Positions 1 to 10,290 of a stretch of 64,000 nt of DNA are shown here, one piece after another. The translations under genes and the position numbers were made by a program. Numbering within the stretch: position 1 is the stretch's first letter; each line of letters opens with the position of its first letter. Source of the stretch: Episyrphus balteatus (Eukaryota; Arthropoda; Insecta; Diptera; Syrphidae); the NCBI RefSeq assembly GCF_945859705.1, contig NC_079135.1, positions 17,486,501 through 17,550,500 of the forward strand, read 5' to 3'. Under the pieces are notes generated by a model. It did not search any database. It saw nothing but the letters and a program-made list of their open reading frames with translations, and had not been told where the DNA came from.

Positions 1-690
1 ATCAAAGTGCTTTCCTAGAGAAAACCAAATAAAAAAACCTGGCAAAATCATAAAGCATATTTTGAAAAAAAAAAAAAAAAACACCTGAGAACTATGCAGG
101 TTTACAAGAAATTATCACAAATAAACGTATTATTATCACAATTTATTCTGGTGTAACAAATTACTGCTTTAATTTGCTTCCGTAAAAATCACTGTTAAAC
201 TGTCTTCAGAAGCTTCACAAACAACTTTGGTAAAAATCGACTAAATCTCGAATTATTGCATTTAGTATCACAAGGTTGTCCTGGTATGTATCACGAGCTT
301 CGTCTGTGAATATCATATATATTACCTGTTAAGTATGACGAATCTGAAGTATATATGTTTTTCGAATTTTTTCGTTACATATTCCAAATAACTGAGGGAA
401 ATATTAAAACATTTTTAAGGAACTTTTTAAGTAAGTATCACAGATTAATCTGATAAATATTTTTGGTAACTCACTTACATTTATTGGATTAACTATGAAA
501 GTATCCTTAAAAACACTGATAAGTACAGCTGGTATCACTAGTATATATCACGAAATTCTGTGTTTAGTATCACAGATTACATTGATGAGTATCACTAGTT
601 TCCCGGTATAAATCACAAATCATATCACGATTTATTCTGATTTGTATCACAAATTACTCAGACTAGCCGACCCCGCCCTCGAAATTCGAG
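1..690. repeat. Degenerate TATCAC satellite, left block
   Basis: From about position 110 to 660 the motif (A)GTATCACAGATTACT recurs every 27-30 bases or multiples of that, heavily mutated (for example near 268, 285, 437, 568, 588, 626 and 645). The same motif fills parts of 2.75-7.6 kb, so this looks like the left remnant of one old satellite array broken by insertions. The first 100 bases are AT-rich with a poly-A tract near 66-80. No coding potential is seen. Confidence 0.65.
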
Positions 691-1468
691 TGCCAATTTC
701 TTTTAATTTTTGTTTTGCACAGTTTTAAACACAATTATACCAAAATAGTTTCATTATTTTGTATAGTATTTGTTGTTGTTTTCTTGCGATTAACTACACT
801 TTTTGAAAACAAAATACACAGGTATATATAATATACATACTTTTTGATATTTTTTAAACCTGATTAAGATATTGTTGAACTACGTTTTAACTACGCTCAA
901 CTACGTAAAAAAAGTATCGAAAAAGAAAATGCTAAGTGTAATCGCCTTAATGCATTGTGTTTGCACCTTGCATTTTGCGATTCAATTCAACCTGTTTCAT
1001 GTTCCATTCGTTCAAATTCCATCATTCAATCATTCAACCTCCAACAACTTAACTCAAATTTGTCATTCACACCATTGTATGTCTTTGTAGGATCTCGTCT
1101 TAACTTAGCTTGTAGAAGTTTAAATTTCCGGAAAGGAGAGGGCGTTATTTATCGCACTTCAAGTTGGAATGATATTTGTGAAAATTTTAATGAATGCGTT
1201 CAGATATTAATAAGAGATTAAAGATAGGTTCACATTTATTAAAGGTGCGTTCAGGTGTTGATCTTCACAGTATACAGTAGTAAAAAGGTAATCCGTGGTA
1301 CTGTGTGGCAGTGAAGTTTTAAGCAAAACATCCCTTTGAAAGTGAGAATCGACATTTTTTAATCGAACAAATCAGTTCTTAAGGCTTTACCACACCAACT
1401 GCGTCGCACGATAACGTTTTTTTTTTATGTTAAAGCCACACCTACAATGACCTAAAAAGTGAAAAAGT
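691..1468. other. AT-rich DNA without recognisable gene
   Basis: Two short overlapping reading frames (872-1090 and 955-1221) have no recognisable domain and are probably chance. Around 878-907 the phrase AACTACG is repeated four times. No promoter, RNA gene or repeat family could be assigned. Confidence 0.4.
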
Positions 1469-1897
1469 GGGAAATTTACAAAATTAATTTTTTTTATTTC
1501 TTTCTAGCGCTATTTGTTTTTTTTTTAAACTACAAAAATTTAGTTTGAAACCAAAAAATAAGCTTTTTGCATCATAATTTTTAATTTTGTGGTCGTAAAA
1601 ACTGTCACAAAATTAGTTTGAAATTTCTATCACTTTTTGACTTTTTGCAAAAAATGGCTTTTTTCGCTTATTTTTGTGTTTAAAAAAAACTTATTTTATT
1701 GTATAAAAACAATTTGTTAACTCTTTTTTAAAATTACTCTAGTGAGAAAAAAAGTGAAAATTTTCAAACTTATTTTTTGACAGTTTTTCTTACCTTAAAA
1801 TCAAAAATAATGATGCAGAAAGCTTAATTTTTGCTTTAATAAACAAAAACAAATAGCGCTAGAAAGAAATAAAAAAAATTAATATTGTAAATTTCCC
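1469..1897. mobile_element. Palindromic MITE with AGCGCT-containing arms
   Basis: The left end (GGGAAATTTACAAAATTAAT from 1469, then TTTCTTTCTAGCGCTATTTG) is mirrored by the right end (CAAATAGCGCTAGAAAGAAA, then TTGTAAATTTCCC ending at 1897). A second inner pair, AAGCTTTTTGCATCAT and ATGATGCAGAAAGCTT, continues the inverted repeat, so arms of about 100 bp flank a centre of about 210 bp. No transposase is present. A diverged relative lies at 57210-57420. No clear target duplication was found, so the superfamily is unknown. Confidence 0.7.
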
Positions 1898-2703
1898 TTT
1901 TTTATTGTTATTGTAGATAAGAAACAAAAAAGACGTTTTTGTTAGTTTTCCCTGAACCTCATAAGAAAAACGCTTTGTCATGCTACATTTGGTGTGTGAT
2001 AAAATATTAGTGCCTTTTATGCAAAAATGTAAACGTCTTAAAGTGAAAACTTGGTAAAATGGTAAAGGAACTGTAAAATTCTTGTGTTCTTTCAAGAGAG
2101 AAAAGGACGAAGATAGATTTCATTTGTATCAAAAGTGTTTACAAAAGATTGGACCTTAGTATCCTATTAACAATTTTGCTTCTATAATGCTTTATAGATA
2201 CAACAATTGCATCTGTAAAGCTTCATAGAACCAAAATTGTTTGTCGGGTAATAGACTCGATTTTAATAGAATTCGATTTTAACAAAAAATAAATATAATA
2301 AAACAAACATCTTACTTCTAAACTTAGATAACTAAAACAATGAAAGTTAAGCATAGTTAACATGCGATCTTAAAACAACGCACCAATGTGAAACCACCTT
2401 AATGTTTTTTTGATTTTCGCTGAATGCTTTCATTCATTCATTCAGTCATGAATGACATTTCATTCCCGTCGATTGGAAATTTTCCAACAGATATTCCAGT
2501 TGTTTTTGTTTTGGTTTGTTTTTTTTTTTATATCGAATTTTAATTTGTTTAATTTCATTATTTCGGTTTAAAAAAGTAAAAAAACAAATAGATTCTGCAC
2601 TTATAGAGGCCATTCTCTATCGTTCAGTGTATAATTTATGCCCCTTCGGTTTTTGTGGGCCCGGTATTTTGTACCACAAAAACCATGTTCGTCGTTTTAT
2701 TAT

Positions 2704-2705
<2 letters not shown>

Positions 2706-2741
<36 letters not shown>
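2706..2741 (+). repeat. (GAT)12 microsatellite
   Basis: Twelve perfect GAT triplets. The poly-Asp and poly-His open frames on the two strands here come only from this tract. The corresponding tract in the second duplication copy has ten triplets. Confidence 0.97.
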
Positions 2742-2742
<1 letters not shown>

Positions 2743-2749
2743 ACTTACA

Positions 2750-3705
2750 TAAATATCACTTATTACTTTGTCAAGTACCACGAATTTTCCTCGCACACAT
2801 GATTCGTATATCACAAGTCATTCGAGTAAATATCACATACGAATATTACTAAAAAAAAGTATCACGGATTACTTTGGTACATATTTGAAGTTGCTGCGTA
2901 AAGCCTAGTACGCCGATGAAGCGAACCGGAAAATGTTCAAGTCTCCAAAGTCTATATCGAACATGTTAACAAGAAAATACCTTTGAATAGTATGTCACTT
3001 AATAAAAATAAAAATACAAACATTTAAGAAAAAATATCACAAAATAAATTTTAAAACAAAATAAAAAGCTGCTTCGTTAAATATGATGGCTTGCCCTCGT
3101 TTATACAAATTGTTTTGATAAGTATCTCAGAAAACTTTGGTAAGTATTTTGAGCAATTCAGTACAAATCAGAATAGTTCTGGGATCTGTATATCACAGAT
3201 AATTCTGAAAAGGATTATGTGTTGTTCTTGCATATTTGTTTATCACAGATTACTTCTGTTAGTATTCTAGCCCTTAAAAATTTGTCTGATGGTACAAATC
3301 CCGCTTTGTATCAGAAATGTCTCGAAAAAGTATCAGAGATTTCCATTTTATACTTTAATAAGTACCTATCACATATAACTCTGTCAAGGATTTCTCCTTT
3401 AAGTATGACAGGTTACTGTGAAAAGTATGAAGTATTTCTCCGGTAAAAATCCGAATTACCGAATCGATATGTACCACAAACAACTTTGGTGAACATCACG
3501 TACTGCCCTAGAATATACTAGGTACTATACGCATAAGTATAACAAATTAATCTGGAAGTTTTGAGATGCACTGGAGTATATCACAGCTTACGACATTGAG
3601 TATCATAAGTTTGTCTGAAGAATATCAGGAATTTATTAGCAAATACCGAAGTACTGCACTCAGTATCACAAAAATATTAAATACAAATACCTCTCAAGTA
3701 ACACA
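2750..3705. repeat. TATCAC satellite block, duplication copy 1
   Basis: Degenerate units of the AGTATCACAGATTACTCTGGTA type recur at roughly 27-30 base spacing (for example near 2810, 2860, 3190, 3240, 3340, 3368, 3578 and 3662). Two short open frames at 3219-3446 and 3566-3763 reappear unchanged in the second copy and are frames through satellite, not genes. A 60 bp stretch at 2902-2960 is unrelated to the satellite and matches the end of the MITE at 46566. Confidence 0.65.
2902..2960 (+). mobile_element. Solo end of the AGCCTAGTACG MITE family (copy 1)
   Basis: AGCCTAGTACGCCGATGAAG followed by TTCAAGTCTCCAAAGTC closely matches the left end of the element at 46566-46917. No partner inverted end is seen nearby, so this is a solo terminus or a fragment. 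Its duplicate is at 5462-5520. Confidence 0.6.
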
Positions 3706-5269
3706 CTGGTGTATAAATTGGTGTAAATTCATTAATTTTGGTGTAAAATTGAGGAAATTTTAAAAATATGGTATATTTTTCAAAATTAGTGGTATAAAAA
3801 TTATACCACTGGCGTTTCTGTAAAAAATTTTAACATTTTTTTAAGATTCTGTGCAAAAAATACACCAATAATCAGTTGTTTTTATAATATACAATTAATG
3901 GTGCATAAAATTATTCGATTCTGAAATCAACCAAAACGGTATATTTTGTACACTCTCTTTGGTGTAGGAAGTACACCCTGTGTATAAAAAATTCACCAGA
4001 ATGCATAAGTGGTAGAAGCCATATTTTTCAATGGCCGCCATTTAAAAAAACAAAACAGCGATTAATTATTTTACTATAATAGTATATTTATCGACCTTAT
4101 TATCCCGCATTCTTGTTTTTTTCGATTCGGTATATTATATTATAAAAGAACTCTTCTAAAAAAATGTAAAAACAACAAAAAAATTATAATTTTTGAAAAA
4201 CTGATTTTTAAAATCAAAAAAAAAAATCATTAATTCACTGACTTTTTGAGGCGCTCGATTTTTAGAGGGGGTAGTATCTAAAATTAGTAGACAGAATGTG
4301 TTTCATTTTTAAATGGTGAATAAAAATTCATTTTCATTTTTTTCATAAGAAATGGTGTGAATTAATATTCATCAAACTGTTTGAGGTAAAATATAAACTT
4401 TGGTTGAAATTTTAAATCAGAATAATTTAAATGGTGTATTTTATCCATAGATTAAATTTCCCTTTTTTATTGTTATTGTAGATAAGAAACAAAAAAGACG
4501 TTTTTGTTAGTTTTCCCTGAACCTCATAAGAAAAACGCTTTGTCATGCTACATTTGGTGTGTGATAAAATATTAGTGCCTTTTATGCAAAAATGTAAACG
4601 TCTTAAAGTGAAAACTTGGTAAAATGGTAAAGGAACTGTAAAATTCTTGTGTTCTTTCAAGAGAGAAAAGGACGAAGATAGATTTCATTTGTATCAAAAG
4701 TGTTTACAAAAGATTGGACCTTAGTATCCTATTAACAATTTTGCTTCTATAATGCTTTATAGATACAACAATTGCATCTGTAAAGCTTCATAGAACCAAA
4801 ATTGTTTGTCGGGTAATAGACTCGATTTTAATAGAATTCGATTTTAACAAAAAATAAATATAATAAAACAAACATCTTACTTCTAAACTTAGATAACTAA
4901 AACAATGAAAGTTAAGCATAGTTAACATGCGATCTTAAAACAACGCACCAATGTGAAACCACCTTAATGTTTTTTTGATTTTCGCTGAATGCTTTCATTC
5001 ATTCATTCAGTCATGAATGACATTTCATTCCCGTCGATTGGAAATTTTCCAACAGATATTCCAGTTGTTTTTGTTTTGGTTTGTTTTTTTTTTTTATATC
5101 GAATTTTAATTTGTTTAATTTCATTATTTCGGTTTAAAAAAGTAAAAAAACAAATAGATTCTGCACTTATAGAGGCCATTCTCTATCGTTCAGTGTATAA
5201 TTTATGCCCCTTCGGTTTTTGTGGGCCCGGTATTTTGTACCACAAAAACCATGTTCGTCGTTTTATTAT

Positions 5270-5271
<2 letters not shown>

Positions 5272-5301
<30 letters not shown>
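5272..5301 (+). repeat. (GAT)10 microsatellite
   Basis: Ten perfect GAT triplets, the copy-2 counterpart of the (GAT)12 tract at 2706. It is one of the few differences between the two duplicated blocks. Confidence 0.97.
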
Positions 5302-5302
<1 letters not shown>

Positions 5303-5309
5303 ACTTACA

Positions 5310-6265
5310 TAAATATCACTTATTACTTTGTCAAGTACCACGAATTTTCCTCGCACACATGATTCGTATATCACAAGTCATTCGAGTAAATATCACATAC
5401 GAATATTACTAAAAAAAAGTATCACGGATTACTTTGGTACATATTTGAAGTTGCTGCGTAAAGCCTAGTACGCCGATGAAGCGAACCGGAAAATGTTCAA
5501 GTCTCCAAAGTCTATATCGAACATGTTAACAAGAAAATACCTTTGAATAGTATGTCACTTAATAAAAATAAAAATACAAACATTTAAGAAAAAATATCAC
5601 AAAATAAATTTTAAAACAAAATAAAAAGCTGCTTCGTTAAATATGATGGCTTGCCCTCGTTTATACAAATTGTTTTGATAAGTATCTCAGAAAACTTTGG
5701 TAAGTATTTTGAGCAATTCAGTACAAATCAGAATAGTTCTGGGATCTGTATATCACAGATAATTCTGAAAAGGATTATGTGTTGTTCTTGCATATTTGTT
5801 TATCACAGATTACTTCTGTTAGTATTCTAGCCCTTAAAAATTTGTCTGATGGTACAAATCCCGCTTTGTATCAGAAATGTCTCGAAAAAGTATCAGAGAT
5901 TTCCATTTTATACTTTAATAAGTACCTATCACATATAACTCTGTCAAGGATTTCTCCTTTAAGTATGACAGGTTACTGTGAAAAGTATGAAGTATTTCTC
6001 CGGTAAAAATCCGAATTACCGAATCGATATGTACCACAAACAACTTTGGTGAACATCACGTACTGCCCTAGAATATACTAGGTACTATACGCATAAGTAT
6101 AACAAATTAATCTGGAAGTTTTGAGATGCACTGGAGTATATCACAGCTTACGACATTGAGTATCATAAGTTTGTCTGAAGAATATCAGGAATTTATTAGC
6201 AAATACCGAAGTACTGCACTCAGTATCACAAAAATATTAAATACAAATACCTCTCAAGTAACACA
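5310..6265. repeat. TATCAC satellite block, duplication copy 2
   Basis: Same degenerate satellite as 2750-3705, shifted by 2560 bases, including the MITE end fragment at 5462-5520. It is bounded on the right by the direct repeat TCAAGTAACACA (6254-6265). Confidence 0.65.
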
Positions 6266-7252
6266 CTGGTGTATAAATTGGTGTAAATTCATTAATTTTG
6301 GTGTAAAATTGAGGAAATTTTAAAAATATGGTATATTTTTCAAAATTAGTGGTATAAAAATTATACCACTGGCGTTTCTGTAAAAAATTTTAACATTTTT
6401 TTAAGATTCTGTGCAAAAAATACACCAATAATCAGTTGTTTTTATAATATACAATTAATGGTGCATAAAATTATTCGATTCTGAAATCAACCAAAACGGT
6501 ATATTTTGTACACTCTCTTTGGTGTAGGAAGTACACCCTGTGTATAAAAAATTCACCAGAATGCATAAGTGGTAGAAGCCATATTTTTCAATGGCCGCCA
6601 TTTAAAAAAACAAAACAGCGATTAATTATTTTACTATAATAGTATATTTATCGACCTTATTATCCCGCATTCTTGTTTTTTTCGATTCGGTATATTATAT
6701 TATAAAAGAACTCTTCTAAAAAAATGTAAAAACAACAAAAAAATTATAATTTTTGAAAAACTGATTTTTAAAATCAAAAAAAAAAATCATTAATTCACTG
6801 ACTTTTTGAGGCGCTCGATTTTTAGAGGGGGTAGTATCTAAAATTAGTAGACAGAATGTGTTTCATTTTTAAATGGTGAATAAAAATTCATTTTCATTTT
6901 TTTCATAAGAAATGGTGTGAATTAATATTCATCAAACTGTTTGAGGTAAAATATAAACTTTGGTTGAAATTTTAAATCAGAATAATTTAAATGGTGTATT
7001 TTATCCATAGATTTATTGTGTATTTTTCAATTTCAAATTGATAATTTTCACCAAAAACCAGATAATTTAATATACCACTAGCGCCATTTATACACCAAAA
7101 ATCGGTATATTTTTTTAACCACCGGAGTTTATTATATACGAGAAAATGGTGTATTTTTTATATTCAAAATGTATATCACGAAAGTGCAAAAAATACACCA
7201 AATATTCTGGTGTATTTTAGACTTTTGTGCTACTTGAGCTCGTATTGGCGGT
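6266..7252. mobile_element. GGTGTA-rich insertion in the TATCAC satellite
   Basis: Satellite sequence stops at TCAAGTAACACA (6254-6265) and resumes with the same 12 bases at 7253-7264, as expected for an insertion with a target duplication. The 987 bp between are full of GGTGTA/TACACC motifs in both orientations (GGTGTATAAATT, GGTGTAAA, AATACACCA, GGTGTATTTT) and have no open frame of note. A left-truncated view of the same insert is at 3706-4452 in duplication copy 1. Clean terminal inverted repeats were not found, and 12 bp is long for most superfamilies, so the class is open. Confidence 0.5.
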
Positions 7253-7264
7253 TCAAGTAACACA

Positions 7265-7625
7265 GAGTAGTTTAGTAAGTATTTAAAGGTCCGATTACTT
7301 CGTAAGTATCTAACATTACTGTCTTTAGTATAATCGGTATAACGTGTTACGTCATTGAATATCACAGATATTTCCAAAAAGTATCACAAATAGAACTTCA
7401 GTATATATCCAGATGATCTTCGGAAAGTATACCAAATTCTCTATTAATTATGACAAGTTGCCATGGCTTAAACCATATGGATTGCTTTGATAAGTATCAC
7501 AAATAAATATCACGAATTGCATCAATTATCACGGATTCCTTTTTTAGGTATCACAGATTGCATTTGTTAGTTTCATGGCTTACTGTGATGTATATAATGC
7601 ATCACTTGGGAAAGTATCACTGGTC
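7265..7625. repeat. TATCAC satellite, right block
   Basis: Units such as AATATCACAGATATTTCC, AGTATCACAAATAGA and GGTATCACAGATTGCATT continue the satellite to about 7620, where it ends and sequence without obvious repeats begins. Confidence 0.65.
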
Positions 7626-10290
7626 TCCTTGGTATTAAATACTATTAAAAGAACGATGATAGATTTTAGACTTAACAACTTCCCAAATCGACAAATATTT
7701 TTATTCCTTTCAAAATCACTTAAGAAAACCCAAAAAAAACTTTCAAAATAGTTCGAAGGCCATCGCCTAATACCAAAAGCCAAGACAGGAAGAATGCGAA
7801 AAAAAAAAATATTTGTTACCTCTTCCAAGACCTCCATGGGAGTATAATAATTTCCTTCAAACTTCCGCACAATTGCGTGCACGATGAAAAAAAAAAAAAA
7901 CAACACAAACCAAATACGATCCGTTTGCCCTTCCAAAATAAAAAGAAAAAAAAAGTTGTAAGAAGCTATAACCAACAATCCATTATCCAGCAAGATATTG
8001 AAGCATAGATTGCTTTGAAAAATATTCACTCACGACACCCACCTTCACGCAGAGAGAAGACTTTAAGATGAGCGCCCGAATATCAGTATTCAAGAAGTAC
8101 TTTTACTTTGACCTAACGTCTTCTTCACATAATCTCTTTGCACGATAGCACAAGGAAGCGTCGTATATAATATACCAAAATACCTCTTCTCCAAACCTTA
8201 AACGGCTGTCTTGGACGGACGACCGACGACCAACGACGATGAAGGATGGAAACTTTAAAATTTCCATTCTCTGGCCACTAGAGAGACGAGACGACCCGAT
8301 CTTCTCATAGCCGATTACAATTCCACATCCATCGCCATCACCATCTCACCATCGCCATCACTATATCGGGGCCTCGGCTTCGTTCAGCAGCGTGTGTTGC
8401 AAATTAATTTCATGTTTAAACAGTCAAATGGACGAACAGGTAGGTGCTGCTGCTCATGATCGTCATCATCATCCAGTGAAGACGACGACGAACAGGTGAG
8501 CTTCACATTATGCACATACGTCTTGCTGCTGATCCACCCACTCGAGATCCCAGGAACCTTTTCTCCTCCCTCAAAACGATCGTTTTTCGTTACCGAGGAT
8601 ATAGCGGCGCAGTGGTGAAGGTATTGAGTCTGCTCTAAGCCTCTACTCCGTCATCGCGTCTGCTCCGTCAAAACTGCGCCGCACCCTCTTGCAAAAGGCA
8701 TCTATGTTGATTTTAATTAGTAGCTTACCGCGTGCATCTGTGGAAAATCTGTAATGAAAAGGTGGACCGCACTTGGATGTCCAAGCCAGGATTTCTGATA
8801 TATAATGGCCATTAATTAACTCGACCAGAGTCACGCAAAAATCTACTGCTTCACCTTAGAGACCGTGCATAGTGCGTTTTATTGCTAAATTTGTGTGGCC
8901 TCGCCTGGCCTGACCAATACGCTCTCGGGTGCGCCTGAGCCTCATCGTGGTGGTATTTTCCCTCCGAGCACGACATAGCATTCTTTCCATTTTTTTCTCT
9001 CTACTCTCGTCCTTCTCTCCCTCAAGACTATGATTTTTTAGCTAAAGGATAGTCAAAAGGAGTCTTCTATGTTGCCGGGGGAATATCCATGTCGCGTGTT
9101 CTTTATTCTCAGTCATAACTCTAAAAATGGACATGACTCTTGCTCGCTGACCGAGTGTCGGGAGTCATATCGTCTTAACATGTGTTGGGACATGTGTACA
9201 GGCGCGTATTGCGCGCGCGCGCTCTCTCGCGCAGGACGGTTATAATTGCTAGGACCGCATGATAAACGACGCCACTAGCGTTGCGCGCGAATTTATAATT
9301 AATAGTTCCATAGTGAACCACTAGAGGGGCCAGGTTATCTTTCTCTTTACTCTCTCGAGGTTAAACGTTGGAATTTTGCTATTCCAAGAATCCTCCTCAA
9401 TCTATTCGAGTACAATGGCCAAACCATCATTGGAACTTGAAATGTCAAGAGTGGTCAACGTGTTTTAATCGCTTTTCCAAACATTTTCAACATCGCATGT
9501 GTGAGAGAGATAGAATATAAAATACACTCCTATAAAGCTCATATAGACTGCGTTATATGGTCTATTGGTTTTTTTTGCTATATAGCTAAAAAAATACCTG
9601 CACGACTCCGGGGTAGAAATTGAGGTCAACTCGAGATGGTTGGGTCTTTTGTTCAAACACAACATGGCACACAACCAACAACGACGACAATCGGGCCTAG
9701 GTCAGTTTGTTGTTGATGGAAATGATGTTGATGTTGATGCTGTTTGCCAATGGCAGTGTCATTGCATCCCGTTTGCTTGCTGGCGTGTTGTCTGTTTGTC
9801 GTTGAATATAGTCAGAGAGTTGCATGTGGGATGACGAGACATTGACCAGACTCTGGACAATTTTTATACCTTTTCACATATAGTCAAGTCGTACATAGAT
9901 ATTTTATATTGGAGGAGTTTCAATGAAAGTTGGACAAATATTTAGTGCAAAACACACAGAAGTCACTTGAATGTGCTCTCTGTGATGCATCACTGGGTCG
10001 GTCTTGGTCATCAAACTGGACATTAAGTGATATTTATGTTAAAGTAACGTGTACAGGTGGTGTTTATGATTTCTAGGGTGAGGCCCATGATGGAGAAAAT
10101 CTTACAAAAAATGTCTTGGAACCTACCTTTTTCCTTTCTTTAATCATCATCACATCAGTCAGAATGTTTAAGTAGATTTTAAGACTTTGAAAGTTAAGAC
10201 TTTTGGGGTTTGTTGAGGTTGGTTATTAAACTGATTTCACTTGTCAACTTATTAAAGTCATGCAAATTTTTAGTTTAAGAATACATACCG
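7626..10290. other. Single-copy-looking DNA, no supported gene
   Basis: The longest open frame (7580-8029, minus) is driven by poly-A tracts and has no recognisable domain. At 8200-8560 the composition shifts to GC-richer with GACGACGA/ATCATC runs. There ATGGACGAACAG is followed by GTAGGT (8429-8446) and a second CGAACAG by GTGAGC, which resemble splice donors but prove nothing alone. At 9203-9235 there is a run of alternating GCGCGC followed by CTCTCTCGCGC. Enhancer or 5' exon function is possible but not supported by a product. Confidence 0.4.

Larger units (their letters stand above)
1888..4452. repeat. Tandem segmental duplication, copy 1 (2565 bp)
   Basis: This block is repeated immediately downstream (4453-7012) with near-identity. 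The differences I could see are two fewer GAT triplets in copy 2 and one extra T in a poly-T run. It begins inside the right terminal repeat of the MITE at 1469-1897 and ends inside the GGTGTA-type element that starts at 3706, so neither boundary matches a transposon end. It carries TATCAC satellite, a GAT microsatellite and GGTGTA-type sequence. No gene is contained. It is either a very recent duplication or an assembly artefact. Confidence 0.95.
4453..7012. repeat. Tandem segmental duplication, copy 2 (2560 bp)
   Basis: Head-to-tail second copy of 1888-4452. It is offset by 2565 bases at its start and by 2560 bases after the GAT tract. Unlike copy 1, the GGTGTA-type element at its right edge continues beyond the duplication boundary to 7252. 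Copy 2 therefore keeps the original right junction, and copy 1 ends where the duplicated block was cut. Confidence 0.95.

Noticed and set aside
2617..2852. Poly-His and poly-Asp open frames
   Set aside because: They are produced by a GAT microsatellite read on the two strands, and the run length differs between the duplicate copies.
7580..8029. 149-codon minus-strand open frame
   Set aside because: It is rich in Phe from poly-A tracts, runs into satellite at one end and shows no recognisable domain.
8429..8500. 5' exon with ATG GAC GAA CAG followed by a GTAGGT donor
   Set aside because: The motif is attractive, but no downstream exon or promoter could be linked to it, so it is only mentioned in the regional note.
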